Positions 32,256-40,137 of a DNA stretch of 64,000 nucleotides are shown here, in pieces. The DNA is from CBDESN01 sp965242495 (lineage in GTDB: Bacteria; Pseudomonadota; Alphaproteobacteria; MPNO01), in contig OZ251446.1 of the NCBI GenBank assembly GCA_965242495.1, positions 744,001 to 808,000 on the forward strand, given 5' to 3'. A model generated the notes under the pieces. It was not told the origin of the DNA. It made no database searches and saw only the letters and a list, made by a program, of their open reading frames with translations. The position numbers were made by a program, and so were the translations under genes. Position 1 is the stretch's first letter, and the number at the start of each line of letters is the position of its first letter.

Positions 32256-33099
32256 GCTCAGGACTCATATCCAGAAGATGAGGATAGCGGCGATGCAGAT
32301 GGCGCTCAAGAAGGTGTGAGCGCATCGGTCGTATCGCGTTGCGATGCGTCGCCAGTCCTTGAGCCGGCCGAACATGCGCTCGATGCGGTTGCGCCGCTTG
32401 TAGAGTTCGGCATCGAAGGCGACGGGCGTCTTGCGGTTGGAGCGGCCCGGAATGCACGCCTCGATGCGCCGCTCGGCCAGGGCTTGGCGGAAGCGGTCGC
32501 TGTCGTAGCCCTTGTCGGCGATCAGAGTATCGGTGTCCGGGAGGTCGTCGAGCATGGCGTCGGCTCCCCGGTAGTCGCTGACCTGTCCTGCGGTCAGCCG
32601 CAGAACCAAGGGCTTGCCGTCACCATCGCAGACGGCGTGCAGCTTGGAGTTCAGGCCGCCTCTGGTTCGCCCGATGCAGCGGTGAAGAACCCCCTTTTGA
32701 GCAGGCTGGCTGCGGTGCGGTGGGCCTTCAGATGGGTGGTGTCGATCATCACCATGCCCGTAGCCCGGCTCTCTGCCGCCAGGGCCTCGAAGATGCGGTT
32801 GAAGACGCCAGCTTCGCTCCACCGCACGAAGCGATTGTAGAGGGTCTTGTGCGGGCCGTACTCGGTCGGGGCGTCGCGCCATCTCAGCCCGTTGCGGATG
32901 ACGTGGACGATGCCGGAAATGACGCGCCGGTCGTCGACCCGGGGGACGCCCCGGACCTTGTTGGGCAACAGCGGCTTGAGGCGGGCGAATTGGGCGTCGG
33001 ATAGCCAGAAATGGTGGTCGGACATGATGCTCCCCCTATATCTGGTAGGGTTGAATCACATCCCGCATCCCCATACAACCCACGTTATAGGTCCTGAGC
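32256..33099 (-). mobile_element. IS5-family (IS427-type) insertion sequence
   Basis: About 844 bp bounded by perfect inverted ends, GCTCAGGAC at 32256-32264 and GTCCTGAGC at 33091-33099. Each is flanked by CTAG (32252-32255 and 33100-33103), the usual target for this group. It contains two overlapping transposase frames on the minus strand joined by an A4G5 slippery run. It sits between a quinone oxidoreductase gene, whose stop codon TAG lies in the flanking CTAG, and gmhA. Confidence 0.92.
32265..33025 (-). CDS. IS5-family DDE transposase, made by -1 frameshift
   Basis: First frame 33025-32651 (124 aa) carries the N-terminal domain (FWLSDAQFARLKPLLP) and first catalytic Asp (MVMIDTTHLKAHR). 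The second frame, ending at 32265, carries the rest, with Asp in IADKGYDSD and Glu in NRIERMFGRLKDWRRIATRYD. On the minus strand an AAAAGGGGG run (complement of 32690-32698) is where the reading frame must slip -1, as in IS427-type elements. All DDE residues are intact, so the transposase may be active. Confidence 0.9.
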
Positions 33100-34131
33100 C
33101 TAGGGACCGGCGGCGTCGCGGTCCAGCCGCGACGAGCCGTCCGGCGGCAGCAGGAGCAGCTTGCCGATCGTGGTCCGGGACTGGAGCAGGCGGTGCGCCT
33201 CGGCCGCGGCGGCGAGCGGGAAGCTGGCCCCGACGGTGACGGCGAGCCGGCCGTCCGCGATCCAGCGGAATAGGTCGCCGGCCCGGCGGGTCACGTCGTC
33301 CCGGTCGGCGACGTAATCGGTGAGGCTCGGCCGCCACAGGGACAGCGAGCCTCTGGCGTTGAGGATCGCCGTGTCGAACGGCGGCACCGGGCCGCTCGAC
33401 TGGCCGTAGAGAACCAGCGCGCCGCGACGGGCGAGACAGTCGATGCTGCGTTCGAAAGTGGCCTTGCCGACCGAATCGTAGACCACATCGACGCCGGCGC
33501 GACGGGTGATGCGCCGCGTCTCGGCGGCGAAATCCTCTTCTCCGGTGACGACGACGTGATCCGCCCCGGCGCGTTCGACCGCCGGCGCCTTGTCGCGGCT
33601 GGACACGGCGGCGATGACGCGCGCCCCGCGCAGCCTGGCCAGCTGGACGAGCAGCAGCCCGGTGCCGCCGGCGGCGGCGTGGATCAGCGCCGTGCGCCCG
33701 GCGGCCAGCGGATAGACGTCGTGCGACAGATAATGCGCGGTCATGCCCTGCTGCATGACGGCACCGGCGGTCCGCATATCGATCGAATCGGGGAGACGGA
33801 ACAGATGCCAAGCCGGCACCGCGGCGAGCTCGGCATAGGCGCCCTGGCCGTTCGAGATGCCGTAGGCCACCCGGTCCCCGGGCGCCACGCCGGCGACGCC
33901 CGGCCCGACGGCGACTACGACGCCCGCGGCCTCCGCCCCGGGCGTATACGGCAGGGCGCGGCCGCGATGGCCGCCCCAGTGGAAGCCGTCGCGATAATAG
34001 ACGTCGAGATAGTTGACCCCGGCCGCCCGGATGCGCACCAGCGCTTCGCCCGGTCCCGGCGTCGCGTCCGGCGCGTCGGTATAACGGAGGACGTCCGGCC
34101 CGCCATGCCCATGCACGCGGATCGCCTTCAT
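33100..34131 (-). CDS. quinone oxidoreductase (MDR family, NADPH-dependent)
   Basis: 343-aa zinc-free medium-chain reductase of the QOR type. Visible features: the N-terminal GroES-like domain (GVNYLDVYYRDG, PGAEAAGVVVAVGPGV) and the NADPH-binding HAAAGGTGLLLVQLARLRGARVI. It reduces quinones or enoyl compounds. Its ATG overlaps the stop of the decarboxylase-like gene (ATGA). The stop codon TAG is formed in the IS target site, so the last few residues may differ from the ancestral protein; the conserved KLLLLP segment is intact. Confidence 0.9.
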   Translation of the reverse strand: MKAIRVHGHGGPDVLRYTDAPDATPGPGEALVRIRAAGVNYLDVYYRDGFHWGGHRGRALPYTPGAEAAGVVVAVGPGVAGVAPGDRVAYGISNGQGAYAELAAVPAWHLFRLPDSIDMRTAGAVMQQGMTAHYLSHDVYPLAAGRTALIHAAAGGTGLLLVQLARLRGARVIAAVSSRDKAPAVERAGADHVVVTGEEDFAAETRRITRRAGVDVVYDSVGKATFERSIDCLARRGALVLYGQSSGPVPPFDTAILNARGSLSLWRPSLTDYVADRDDVTRRAGDLFRWIADGRLAVTVGASFPLAAAAEAHRLLQSRTTIGKLLLLPPDGSSRLDRDAAGP

Positions 34132-34868
34132 GACGGCCCTGCCCCCGGCATCGCGAACAGACGGCCGCCGCCCGAGACCTCACCCGGCGGGAGGCCTACC
34201 ATATGGAGGGCCTGCCACAGGCCAGCTTGGTTGCTGGTGACGACGGGCAGGCCGAACTCGGCTTCGAGCGGTCCGATGGCTTCGAGGGCGCGGAGATTAC
34301 CGCAGGAGATCAGGCAGCCATCGGCCCGCGCCCCGACCCCGGCGAGCAGGTCGCGGACGAAGGCGTGCGTCGCCGCGGGCTCGATGTCGCCCATGTCGAT
34401 GCTTTTCAGGATGCCCATGCCCCGGATGGCGACGACCTCCCGCCCGGCGGCGCGGAGGACCGCGGCGAGGTCGTCGTCGACCGCCCGGATGTAGGGGGTG
34501 GCGACGGCGACGCGCCGGATGCCGAGCGCATCGAGGGCGGCGAGCACCGCAGTCATCGTGGTGGTCGCCGGGATGCCGGCGGCGTTCCGGATGCGCTCGA
34601 TCAGCCGCCGGTCGAAGCCGGGGCCGCCGTTGAACGCGCCGGCGGTGCCGGCCATCAGGATCGCCCCGGGGCGCGCCGTCGCGAGCTCCCGCGCCGCGCG
34701 GTCGACGTGGCGGACCATGCCGGCGAGCCCCTCGCGGTCGACGCGCTCGATCAGCATACGGGCGCTCACCACGATAACCCCGTCGGGACACAGGCGGCGC
34801 CATTCCTCGTCGCCGACGGTCTCGGGCGATGGGTTGATGCGACCGATCCTGGCGCGCCAGCCATACAT
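34128..34868 (-). CDS. arylmalonate decarboxylase-like protein (Asp/Glu racemase superfamily)
   Basis: 246-aa member of the aspartate/glutamate racemase - maleate isomerase - arylmalonate decarboxylase superfamily. Racemases and maleate isomerase use two cysteines. Here the first position is glycine (LMAGTAGAFNGG) and only the second is cysteine (LISCGNLRALEA), the same pattern as bacterial arylmalonate decarboxylase. The C-terminus (GLPVVTSNQAGLWQALH) also fits that group. It may decarboxylate a substituted malonate. It is placed between a phosphatase and a quinone reductase in a minus-strand run. Confidence 0.72.
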   Translation of the reverse strand: MYGWRARIGRINPSPETVGDEEWRRLCPDGVIVVSARMLIERVDREGLAGMVRHVDRAARELATARPGAILMAGTAGAFNGGPGFDRRLIERIRNAAGIPATTTMTAVLAALDALGIRRVAVATPYIRAVDDDLAAVLRAAGREVVAIRGMGILKSIDMGDIEPAATHAFVRDLLAGVGARADGCLISCGNLRALEAIGPLEAEFGLPVVTSNQAGLWQALHMVGLPPGEVSGGGRLFAMPGAGPS

Positions 34869-34883
34869 CGGCGGGATTCGCGC

Positions 34884-35645
34884 CTAAGTCTGCAACAGGC
34901 GCCGCGTCCGACCTTCGAGGACGGCGCAGCTCAGCGTGTCGGTCGCGAACGCGCCCGTGTCGATGCCGATCCGGTTGGGCCGGAATTCCACCGCCGGGCC
35001 GGCGGTATGGCCGTGGACAACGCACAGGCCGTGATCGGCATCCGACCGGAGGAACTCGTCGCGGATCCAGAGCAGGTCGTCGGCGCGCTGCCGGTCGATT
35101 GCGACGCCCGGCCGGATGCCGGCATGGACGAACAGGTAGTCGCCCTCCCGATGGCGAAGGGCCAGCGCGCGGAAGAATGCGAGATGCCGGGGCGGAAGGC
35201 TTCGCCGCAACGCTTCCCCGGCCCGCCGCAGCCACCCGTCCCCACCACCTTCCCCGGAGCCATGGACGCCGTAGCTGCGCAGCGTCGCCGCCCCGCCATT
35301 CATGAACCAGAGGGGACCGGTCTCGTGGTCGTCGAGGAAGCGCAGCAGGAAATCCTCGTGGTTGCCTTTGAGATTCACGGCTTCGAACCCGGGCAGCGGC
35401 TCGTCGAGCAGAATGTCGACGACCTCGCGGGAGGCGGCGCCGCGGTCGATGTAATCGCCGATATGGACGATCAGCTTGCGGGCGCATTCCGCTCCGGCGG
35501 CATCGGCCAGGATCATGCCCCGCAACCGGCGCAGCAGATCCGCCCGGCCGTGAACGTCGCCGACCGCGTAGATGCGCGTGCCGGACGGGGCCGCGAACCC
35601 GGCGGCGTCAAGAGACCGACCGGACGGGCCGAGCATAGCGTACAC
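34884..35645 (-). CDS. metallophosphoesterase (PPP family Ser/Thr phosphatase-like)
   Basis: 253-aa calcineurin-like phosphoesterase with the full metal-binding set: GDVHGR, GDYIDRG, GNHE and the later HGHT. The group includes bacterial PrpA/PrpB-type protein phosphatases and diadenosine tetraphosphatases, so either activity is possible. The GTG start at 35645 has an in-frame ATG three codons later (35636) as alternative. It starts a sub-run with the decarboxylase-like and quinone reductase genes. Confidence 0.88.
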   Translation of the reverse strand: MYAMLGPSGRSLDAAGFAAPSGTRIYAVGDVHGRADLLRRLRGMILADAAGAECARKLIVHIGDYIDRGAASREVVDILLDEPLPGFEAVNLKGNHEDFLLRFLDDHETGPLWFMNGGAATLRSYGVHGSGEGGGDGWLRRAGEALRRSLPPRHLAFFRALALRHREGDYLFVHAGIRPGVAIDRQRADDLLWIRDEFLRSDADHGLCVVHGHTAGPAVEFRPNRIGIDTGAFATDTLSCAVLEGRTRRLLQT

Positions 35646-35694
35646 TATGTCGACGCCGGCCGGCCGTCGCCAGCGTTACGCGGCGACCGGCGAA

Positions 35695-35859
35695 TCACGG
35701 GTGCGCCCCGGGCTTCGCCGCGCTCGGGAGAGCGTTGGCGAACGCGCAGATGTTTCGGCGGATCGCGCTGCGGTCCGCGGCGCGCCGCTTCCGTTCGACG
35801 AGGTGAGACTCTCCATCCGAGAGCAACGCGGCGAGACCGGCGGTGGTGCAGGAGGTCAT
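35695..35859 (-). pseudogene. remnant of an AlbA_2/Schlafen-type ATP-binding domain protein
   Basis: 54-codon frame whose product matches only the first part of AlbA_2 (Schlafen-like) proteins: LLSDGESHLVERKRR, then SAIRRNICAFANALP. Full-length relatives continue for hundreds of residues with a GV-rich core that is missing here. Its ATG overlaps the stop of the upstream monooxygenase (ATGA). Probably a truncated, non-functional remnant in an otherwise compact operon. Confidence 0.6.
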
Positions 35860-37022
35860 CGCGCTTCTTCGAAGCGCGCCGGGGAAACGGCCGGAGCGCC
35901 GTGCGCGGCCTCGTAGGCTGCGACCAGGTCGGGCGCCCGGCGGCGGAGCGCTTCGTGCGAGACTTTGCCGGTGCGGCGCATGTAGCTGTAGGCGAAGGCG
36001 GTGGGGTCGAGATGGACGCGGTCGCGGACGGTTTCGTACCAGAGGATGCTGTTGCGGGCGAGCTCCTGGAACGAATCGGAGACCGGCCGCCGGGCGGCCT
36101 CGAACGCCGCCAGCCCCGCCTCCACGTTTCCGGCGGCGGCCGCCAACGCCCGGTCGAGCGCGATCGCGTCCTGCATCGCCATTCGCGTCCCCGAACCGAC
36201 GGAGAAATGCACCGTCCGCAGGGCGTCGCCCAGCAGCACCAGCCTGCCATCGTACCACCGCCGGTTGCGCACCACGGTATAGTTGGCCCAGGCCGATTTG
36301 TTCGACAGCAGCGGCCGCCCGGCGAGCTCCCCGGCGAACACGAGTTCGCAGAAGGCGCGGCTTTCCGCGTCCGACATGGCGGCCAACCCGGCATCCCGCC
36401 AGCTCGCGGCGTCGCATTCGACGATGAAGGTGCTCATCGTCTCGCTGTAGCTGTAGGCGTGGGCGATGAACAGGCCGCCCCCGTATTCGCGGAAGATCAG
36501 CGAGATCGGGTGGAACGGCCGTTCGACGCCGTACCAGACGAACTTGTTGGGCCGGGTCTCCAACTCGGCCCCGAACCTGCCCGGCGTCCGGTCGCGAAGC
36601 ACGCTGTTCGCCCCGTCTGCGCCGACCACGAGGTCGCAATCGGCGAAGGCGCGGAGATCCCCGGCGCGAGTCTCGAAGCGCATCGCTACGCCCACCCGCC
36701 GGCAGTGGCGCTGCAGGACGCGGAGGAGTTCGAGACGGGGGACGCATAAAAACGCATTGCCGCGCACCGGCACCGTCTCGCCGCGATGGACGATGTGGAT
36801 CGCGCGGCCCGCCTGCCGGCCGCCGGCGATTTCGCCATAGACCTCCGCGTCGCCCTCCTTGAGATGGGAGAGCGCTACGTCGGAAAAGACGACGCCCCAG
36901 CCGTAGGTCGCGCCCGCCGGGTTCTGCTCCAGGACGACGACGTCGTGCGCCGGGTCGCGTTTCTTCGTCAGATAGGCGAAGTAGAGCCCGGCCGGTCCGC
37001 CGCCCAGCACGCCGATCTTCAC
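35856..37022 (-). CDS. FAD-dependent monooxygenase, salicylyl-CoA 5-hydroxylase-like
   Basis: 388-aa flavoprotein hydroxylase. The N-terminal dinucleotide motif is MKIGVLGGGPAGLYFAYL. The second FAD motif is GDALRTVHFSVGSGTRMAMQ, highly typical of salicylyl-CoA 5-hydroxylase and the hydroxylase half of anthraniloyl-CoA monooxygenase. GTG at 37022 is the start because it directly precedes the conserved KIGVLGGG strand and follows a G-rich ribosome-binding region. It starts 22 bases after the sulfatase stop. It may hydroxylate an aromatic acid or CoA ester; the reductase half of bifunctional relatives is absent. Confidence 0.83.
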   Translation of the reverse strand: MKIGVLGGGPAGLYFAYLTKKRDPAHDVVVLEQNPAGATYGWGVVFSDVALSHLKEGDAEVYGEIAGGRQAGRAIHIVHRGETVPVRGNAFLCVPRLELLRVLQRHCRRVGVAMRFETRAGDLRAFADCDLVVGADGANSVLRDRTPGRFGAELETRPNKFVWYGVERPFHPISLIFREYGGGLFIAHAYSYSETMSTFIVECDAASWRDAGLAAMSDAESRAFCELVFAGELAGRPLLSNKSAWANYTVVRNRRWYDGRLVLLGDALRTVHFSVGSGTRMAMQDAIALDRALAAAAGNVEAGLAAFEAARRPVSDSFQELARNSILWYETVRDRVHLDPTAFAYSYMRRTGKVSHEALRRRAPDLVAAYEAAHGAPAVSPARFEEAR

Positions 37023-37044
37023 GACCGATCCCCCGCCCGCCCGG

Positions 37045-38652
37045 TCAGGCGCAGGATTTCGCCCGCGGCGTCCAGTCCTCGTGCGCGATGCGCTCGCGCG
37101 ACATCGCCTCCAGCAGCGCGGCCTTGTCGCCCCGGGCGCCGGGATCGTTCCACAGGTTGGCGAGTTCCAGCGGGTCGTCGTCACGGTCGTAGAGCTCGCC
37201 CACGCCGCCCTCGGGCCAGAGCGTCAGACGCCATCGGCCGGTGACGAAGCTCCTGGTGCGGGTGTAGGCCCCGACATTGGCGTTGATCGGCAGCTCGTCC
37301 TCCTCGATCACCATCCCGAGCCGGGGCAGCGTCCGACCGGCGCGGGCCGTCGCGACGACGTCGAACCCCTGCATGCCGTGATACGGGGCGAGGCGGGCGC
37401 GGGCGAGCACGGTCGAGGCGATGTCGATCGTCCCCGACAGGAGGTCGGTGCGCGCCGGCGCCGCGCCCTGGGGATCCACCCACAGGAACGGAGCGCGGAT
37501 CAGCCCCTGATGGTGGAAGCAGTGCTTCAGCATCAGCCCGTGATCGCCCATGAAGTCGCCATGGTCCGAGGTGAAGGCGATCACCGTGTCGTCTTCGAGC
37601 CCAAGCGCCGCCAGCCGGGCGAGAACCCGGCCGATCGCGTCGTCGATCATCGAGATCATGCCGTAGGTGAGCGCGATCGTCTCCTGCGCCTCGCGCGCAG
37701 TGCAGGCATAGGGGTGGACGCGATGACGTTTGGCGACGCCAGCGGCCAGTTCGTCCCGTAACCGGCGCATGAACGGCGGCGGATCGACGTGCGGGACGCC
37801 GAGCGAGAGCGGAACGGGAATCTCGTCGGGGTCGTACAGGTCCCAATAGCGGCCGGGCGGCGTGAACGGATGATGCGGGTCGGGGAAGGAGCACTGGACG
37901 AAGAACGGCCGGGCGCCGCCGTTGCGGGCGTGATCTTCGAGATAGGCGATCGTCTCCTCGGCGACGAAGGTCGTGGGGTAGAGTTCTTCCGGCATCCGCG
38001 TCCGCCACGCCTGGGGCGCGGCGTAGCCGCCCCCGGGCAGCGCGTTGGCGGGGCCGCGCAGCGAATCGGGATCGGGATGGCGTTCGGCGAGCCATCCCGT
38101 GTAATGGCCGTGGACTCCGTCGCCGTGGAGGTTGGCGAAGCGCACATGGTCGAAACCGTAATGGGGAGTGTCGACCTCGCGCCCGGGGTTCTCGACCCAG
38201 AGATCCGCGCGCTCGCGTTCGTATTCGGGGCCGACGACGCGCCGTCCGTGGGCCTCGCGCAGGGAAGCCGGCGGCGGCTCGCCGGCGCCGCGCAGCGGGT
38301 AGGTCGCCTCGTCCACCGGCGTCGGCAGCATGTTCTGGAGGTGGCACTTGCCGAGAAGCGCGGTGCGGTAGCCGGCCGCGCGCAGCAAATCGACGAAGGT
38401 CGTGGTCTCCAGCGGCAGCGGGAGCCCGTTGGTGAACACGCCGTTGACGCTGGGCATCCGTCCGGTCATCAGCGTCGCCCGGTTCGGCATGCAGATCGGG
38501 CAGGCGACGTAGAAGCGGTCGAAGACGAGCCCCCGCGCCGCCAGCCCGTCGACATGCGGGGTCTTCACGATCCCATTGCCGTAACAGCCGAGATGGTCGG
38601 CGCGCTGCTGATCGGTGACGAACAGCAGAAAGTTGGGCCGGGGTCGCGTCAT
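37045..38652 (-). CDS. sulfatase (arylsulfatase-type, formylglycine-dependent)
   Basis: 535-aa alkaline-phosphatase-fold sulfatase. The C-x-P-x-R signature is present as CMPNRATLMTG, whose Cys is converted to formylglycine in active enzymes. Metal ligands appear in FVTDQQRADHLG and TSDHGDFMGDHG. No signal peptide is apparent, so it may act in the cytoplasm. ATG at 38652 has a GAAGGG ribosome-binding site. With the downstream monooxygenase it suggests use of sulfated organic compounds, though choline sulfatase or phosphonate monoester hydrolase activities are possible. Confidence 0.88.
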   Translation of the reverse strand: MTRPRPNFLLFVTDQQRADHLGCYGNGIVKTPHVDGLAARGLVFDRFYVACPICMPNRATLMTGRMPSVNGVFTNGLPLPLETTTFVDLLRAAGYRTALLGKCHLQNMLPTPVDEATYPLRGAGEPPPASLREAHGRRVVGPEYERERADLWVENPGREVDTPHYGFDHVRFANLHGDGVHGHYTGWLAERHPDPDSLRGPANALPGGGYAAPQAWRTRMPEELYPTTFVAEETIAYLEDHARNGGARPFFVQCSFPDPHHPFTPPGRYWDLYDPDEIPVPLSLGVPHVDPPPFMRRLRDELAAGVAKRHRVHPYACTAREAQETIALTYGMISMIDDAIGRVLARLAALGLEDDTVIAFTSDHGDFMGDHGLMLKHCFHHQGLIRAPFLWVDPQGAAPARTDLLSGTIDIASTVLARARLAPYHGMQGFDVVATARAGRTLPRLGMVIEEDELPINANVGAYTRTRSFVTGRWRLTLWPEGGVGELYDRDDDPLELANLWNDPGARGDKAALLEAMSRERIAHEDWTPRAKSCA

Positions 38653-38684
38653 GCGTTCGTTCCCTTCGTCCGGTCCATGGGCGG

Positions 38685-39149
38685 CTACCAGTAGCGGCCG
38701 GATGCGCCGACGGCCGCGGTCGCGAGCCCCAACGCCAGGTTGGCGGTGACGATCCGCCGGATTCTGTCCAGGCAGGCCGCGGCGTCCGGCGGCCTGCCCG
38801 CATCGAGCGCCGCCTTGAAACCCCGGTAGGGTCCGAACCACAGATACAGATAAATCAAGACCATCAGCCAGCCGAGGCCGTGCATGAGATGGGCATGGAA
38901 AGGCAGCGCCCCCAGACCGCCCCAACGGACGAAGATCATCCAGTAACCGGTAGCCGGCAGGAGAGCCGCCGCGAGCCAGACCCAGAGAAAGAAGCGGCCG
39001 AACACCCGGCGCCACAACGCCAGCCGTTCCGGCGGCGCGAGCGGCCCGGAGGAGGGACGCAGGACCAGGACGGCGAAGAACATGCCGCCCACCCAGACCA
39101 GCGCGGCGAGCAAATGGAGCGTGACGGCGACTCCGAACTGGGCGGACAT
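38685..39149 (-). CDS. CopD-like integral membrane protein
   Basis: 154-aa protein with four predicted membrane helices (about 5-29, 51-73, 83-103, 130-148), a CopD/YeaQ-like arrangement. The histidines at the start of helix 1 (TLHLLAALVWVGGMFF) and between helices 2 and 3 (HAHLMHGLGWLM) could bind heme or copper. It is upstream of the sulfatase gene by 32 bases. Function unproven. Confidence 0.72.
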   Translation of the reverse strand: MSAQFGVAVTLHLLAALVWVGGMFFAVLVLRPSSGPLAPPERLALWRRVFGRFFLWVWLAAALLPATGYWMIFVRWGGLGALPFHAHLMHGLGWLMVLIYLYLWFGPYRGFKAALDAGRPPDAAACLDRIRRIVTANLALGLATAAVGASGRYW

Positions 39150-39194
39150 GCGAATCTCCCTGTGGCGCGCCGCACTTCCCGCCCGCCGCGCAGG

Positions 39195-39223
39195 CCATGG
39201 ACAGGGCGAAAAATGCGGGCTAG
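39195..39223 (-). repeat. dispersed TAGCCCGYAT repeat, copy C
   Basis: The minus strand reads TAGCCCGCATTTTTCGCC and ends in CCATGG, like copies D and E. Unlike A, B and E it is not at a gene's stop codon; it lies in the divergent gap between the CopD-like gene and moxR. Confidence 0.45.
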
Positions 39224-39290
39224 CTTGGTCGAAAGCTTCCGGGGCGCGGCCGGAGGCCCGCTCCTCTCCCGGCCCGGCGATGAAGCCCTA

Positions 39291-40133
39291 ATGAAGTTTA
39301 CCGGAACCGATTCCTATATCGCCACCGACGATTTGATGCTGGCCGTGAATGCGGCGGTCGCGCTGGAGCGGCCGTTGCTGGTCAAGGGCGAACCGGGAAC
39401 GGGCAAGACGCTGCTCGCCCAGGAGGTCGCCCATGCGCTCGGGCGGCCGTTCTATGAATGGCACGTCAAATCGACGACCAAGGCGAGCCACGGCCTGTAC
39501 GAGTACGACGCGGTCTCGCGCCTGCGGGATTCGCAGCTGGGCGAGGACCGGGTCGCCGATATCGGCAACTACATCCAGCGCGGCATGCTATGGGAGGCGT
39601 TCGCCGCCGACGAGCCCGCGGTGCTGCTGATCGACGAGATCGACAAGGCGGACATCGAGTTCCCCAACGACCTGTTGCGCGAGCTCGACCGGATGGAGTT
39701 CCACGTCTACGAGACCAGAGAAACCGTCCGCGCCCGGCATCGCCCGGCGGTGATCATCACTTCCAACAACGAGAAGGAGCTGCCGGACGCCTTTCTCCGC
39801 CGCTGCTTCTTCCACTATATCCGCTTCCCCGCCCCGGAGACGATGGAGCGGATCGTCCGGGTCCACTTCCCGGACATCAAGAAGAAGCTGCTGGCGTCGT
39901 CGCTCGAAGTATTCTTCTCGATGCGCGAGGTCGATGGGTTGAAGAAGAAGCCGTCGACGTCCGAACTGCTCGACTGGATCAAGCTTCTGGTCGCCGAGGA
40001 CATCCCGCCCGAAGCGCTGCGCGAGGACTCCGCCAAGGCGATCCCGCAGCTCCACGGCGCGCTGCTGAAGAACGAGCAGGACGTCCATCTGTTCGAGCGC
40101 CTGGCGTTCCTGGCCCGGCGCCGGCAGGGTTGA
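39291..40133 (+). CDS. MoxR-family AAA+ ATPase
   Basis: 280-aa AAA+ ATPase with Walker A (GEPGTGKTLLAQEV), Walker B (VLLIDEIDKAD), sensor-1-like IITSNNEKELPDAFLRRC with an arginine finger. The family acts as a chaperone or metal-insertion factor together with VWA proteins; CoxD is one example. ATG at 39291 starts right before the conserved TDSYIATDDL. The next gene encodes the VWA partner, starting 4 bases after this stop. Confidence 0.9.
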   Translation: MKFTGTDSYIATDDLMLAVNAAVALERPLLVKGEPGTGKTLLAQEVAHALGRPFYEWHVKSTTKASHGLYEYDAVSRLRDSQLGEDRVADIGNYIQRGMLWEAFAADEPAVLLIDEIDKADIEFPNDLLRELDRMEFHVYETRETVRARHRPAVIITSNNEKELPDAFLRRCFFHYIRFPAPETMERIVRVHFPDIKKKLLASSLEVFFSMREVDGLKKKPSTSELLDWIKLLVAEDIPPEALREDSAKAIPQLHGALLKNEQDVHLFERLAFLARRRQG

Positions 40134-40137
40134 GCCT

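Noticed and set aside
34203..36749. 848-codon open frame on the plus strand
   Set aside because: Antisense to the decarboxylase-like, phosphatase and monooxygenase genes, which have clear motifs.
35856..37022. Full bifunctional salicylyl-CoA 5-hydroxylase/oxidoreductase
   Set aside because: The protein ends after the hydroxylase half; no OYE-like second domain is encoded.
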